Origin: JBGPBY01 sp041481485
Lineage (GTDB): Bacteria; Acidobacteriota; Terriglobia; 20CM-2-55-15
DNA length: 7,072 nt
Direction: 5' to 3'
NCBI GenBank assembly: GCA_041481485.1
Contig: JBGPBY010000387.1
Location: 1-7,072 of the forward strand
Notes under the pieces: model-generated
What the model saw: only the letters and a program-made list of their open reading frames with translations
Databases searched by the model: none
What the model was told of the DNA's origin: nothing
Shown: piece by piece, positions 6,969-7,072 of the stretch
Position numbering within the stretch: the first letter of the stretch is position 1
Layout: each line of letters opens with the position of its first letter
Translations under genes and position numbers: made by a program

Positions 6969-7072
6969 TTAAGGAACTTGATTTTGAGTCACGGGAACTA
7001 ACTGAAATCCCATGTCTTTGGCTTTGCGCGCCAAATACTTAAGTGCTCGTTGTTTGAATTGCTCCTCGTATC
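6969..7072 (-). CDS. C-terminal end of a minus-strand CDS, possibly a transposase (runs off window)
   Basis: Read on the minus strand from the window edge, one frame stays open for 33 codons to a TAA at 6971-6969 and encodes a tail with YEEQFKQRALKYLARKAKDM followed by GFQLVPVTQNQVP. The basic helix ending in ARKAKDMGFQLVP resembles the C-terminal tails of some bacterial insertion-sequence transposases, but I cannot assign a family from so little. The stop codon lies 1 nt beyond the terminal repeat of the neighbouring 175-nt element, which favours a mobile-element link. It could equally be an ordinary chromosomal gene, or a chance open frame. Confidence 0.4.
   Translation of the reverse strand, partial: YEEQFKQRALKYLARKAKDMGFQLVPVTQNQVP

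Noticed and set aside
6759..7001. Open + strand frame of 80 codons near the end
   Set aside because: It is translated palindrome and inverted-repeat sequence with no protein-like character, and it crosses the convergent minus-strand frame.

Overview
The window shows bacterial chromosomal DNA of moderate-to-high GC. It holds the distal end of a respiratory complex I (nuo) operon, then a short accessory stretch rich in inverted repeats. The deep-branching style of the Nuo proteins, the GCGGTC-type dispersed palindromes and the secreted and desaturase genes would fit an Acidobacteriota-like soil or environmental genome. That placement is inference from general resemblance; there is no rRNA or other taxonomic marker here.

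Region 1 (1-4659) is nuoL (3' part only; the window opens inside the gene), nuoM and nuoN, all on the + strand and tightly packed: 10 nt between nuoL and nuoM, and a 1-nt TGATG overlap between nuoM and nuoN. These are the three antiporter-like proton-pumping subunits of NADH:quinone oxidoreductase. All three keep the buried Glu and Lys residues of the proton channels, so they look fully functional. NuoN ends the operon.

Region 2 (4660-4946) is a 287-nt gap with no credible gene. It contains a hyphenated inverted repeat with 26-nt arms built on a GCGGTC..GACCGC palindrome, plus a degenerate extra arm.

Region 3 (4947-6737) carries two + strand genes. The first is a small secreted protein of unknown function. 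The second is a 386-residue protein that joins an integral-membrane fatty-acid-desaturase-type domain, with all three histidine boxes, to a C-terminal Rossmann domain resembling a class I SAM-dependent methyltransferase. This fusion is the most interesting coding feature of the window.

Region 4 (6738-7072) has no complete gene. A third, partial copy of the GCGGTC repeat overlaps the stop codon of the fusion gene. It is followed by a 24-nt perfect palindrome and a 175-nt concentric inverted-repeat element, which looks MITE-like and probably also acts as a bidirectional terminator. The element ends 1 nt short of the stop codon of a minus-strand reading frame that runs off the window, possibly the C-terminus of a transposase.
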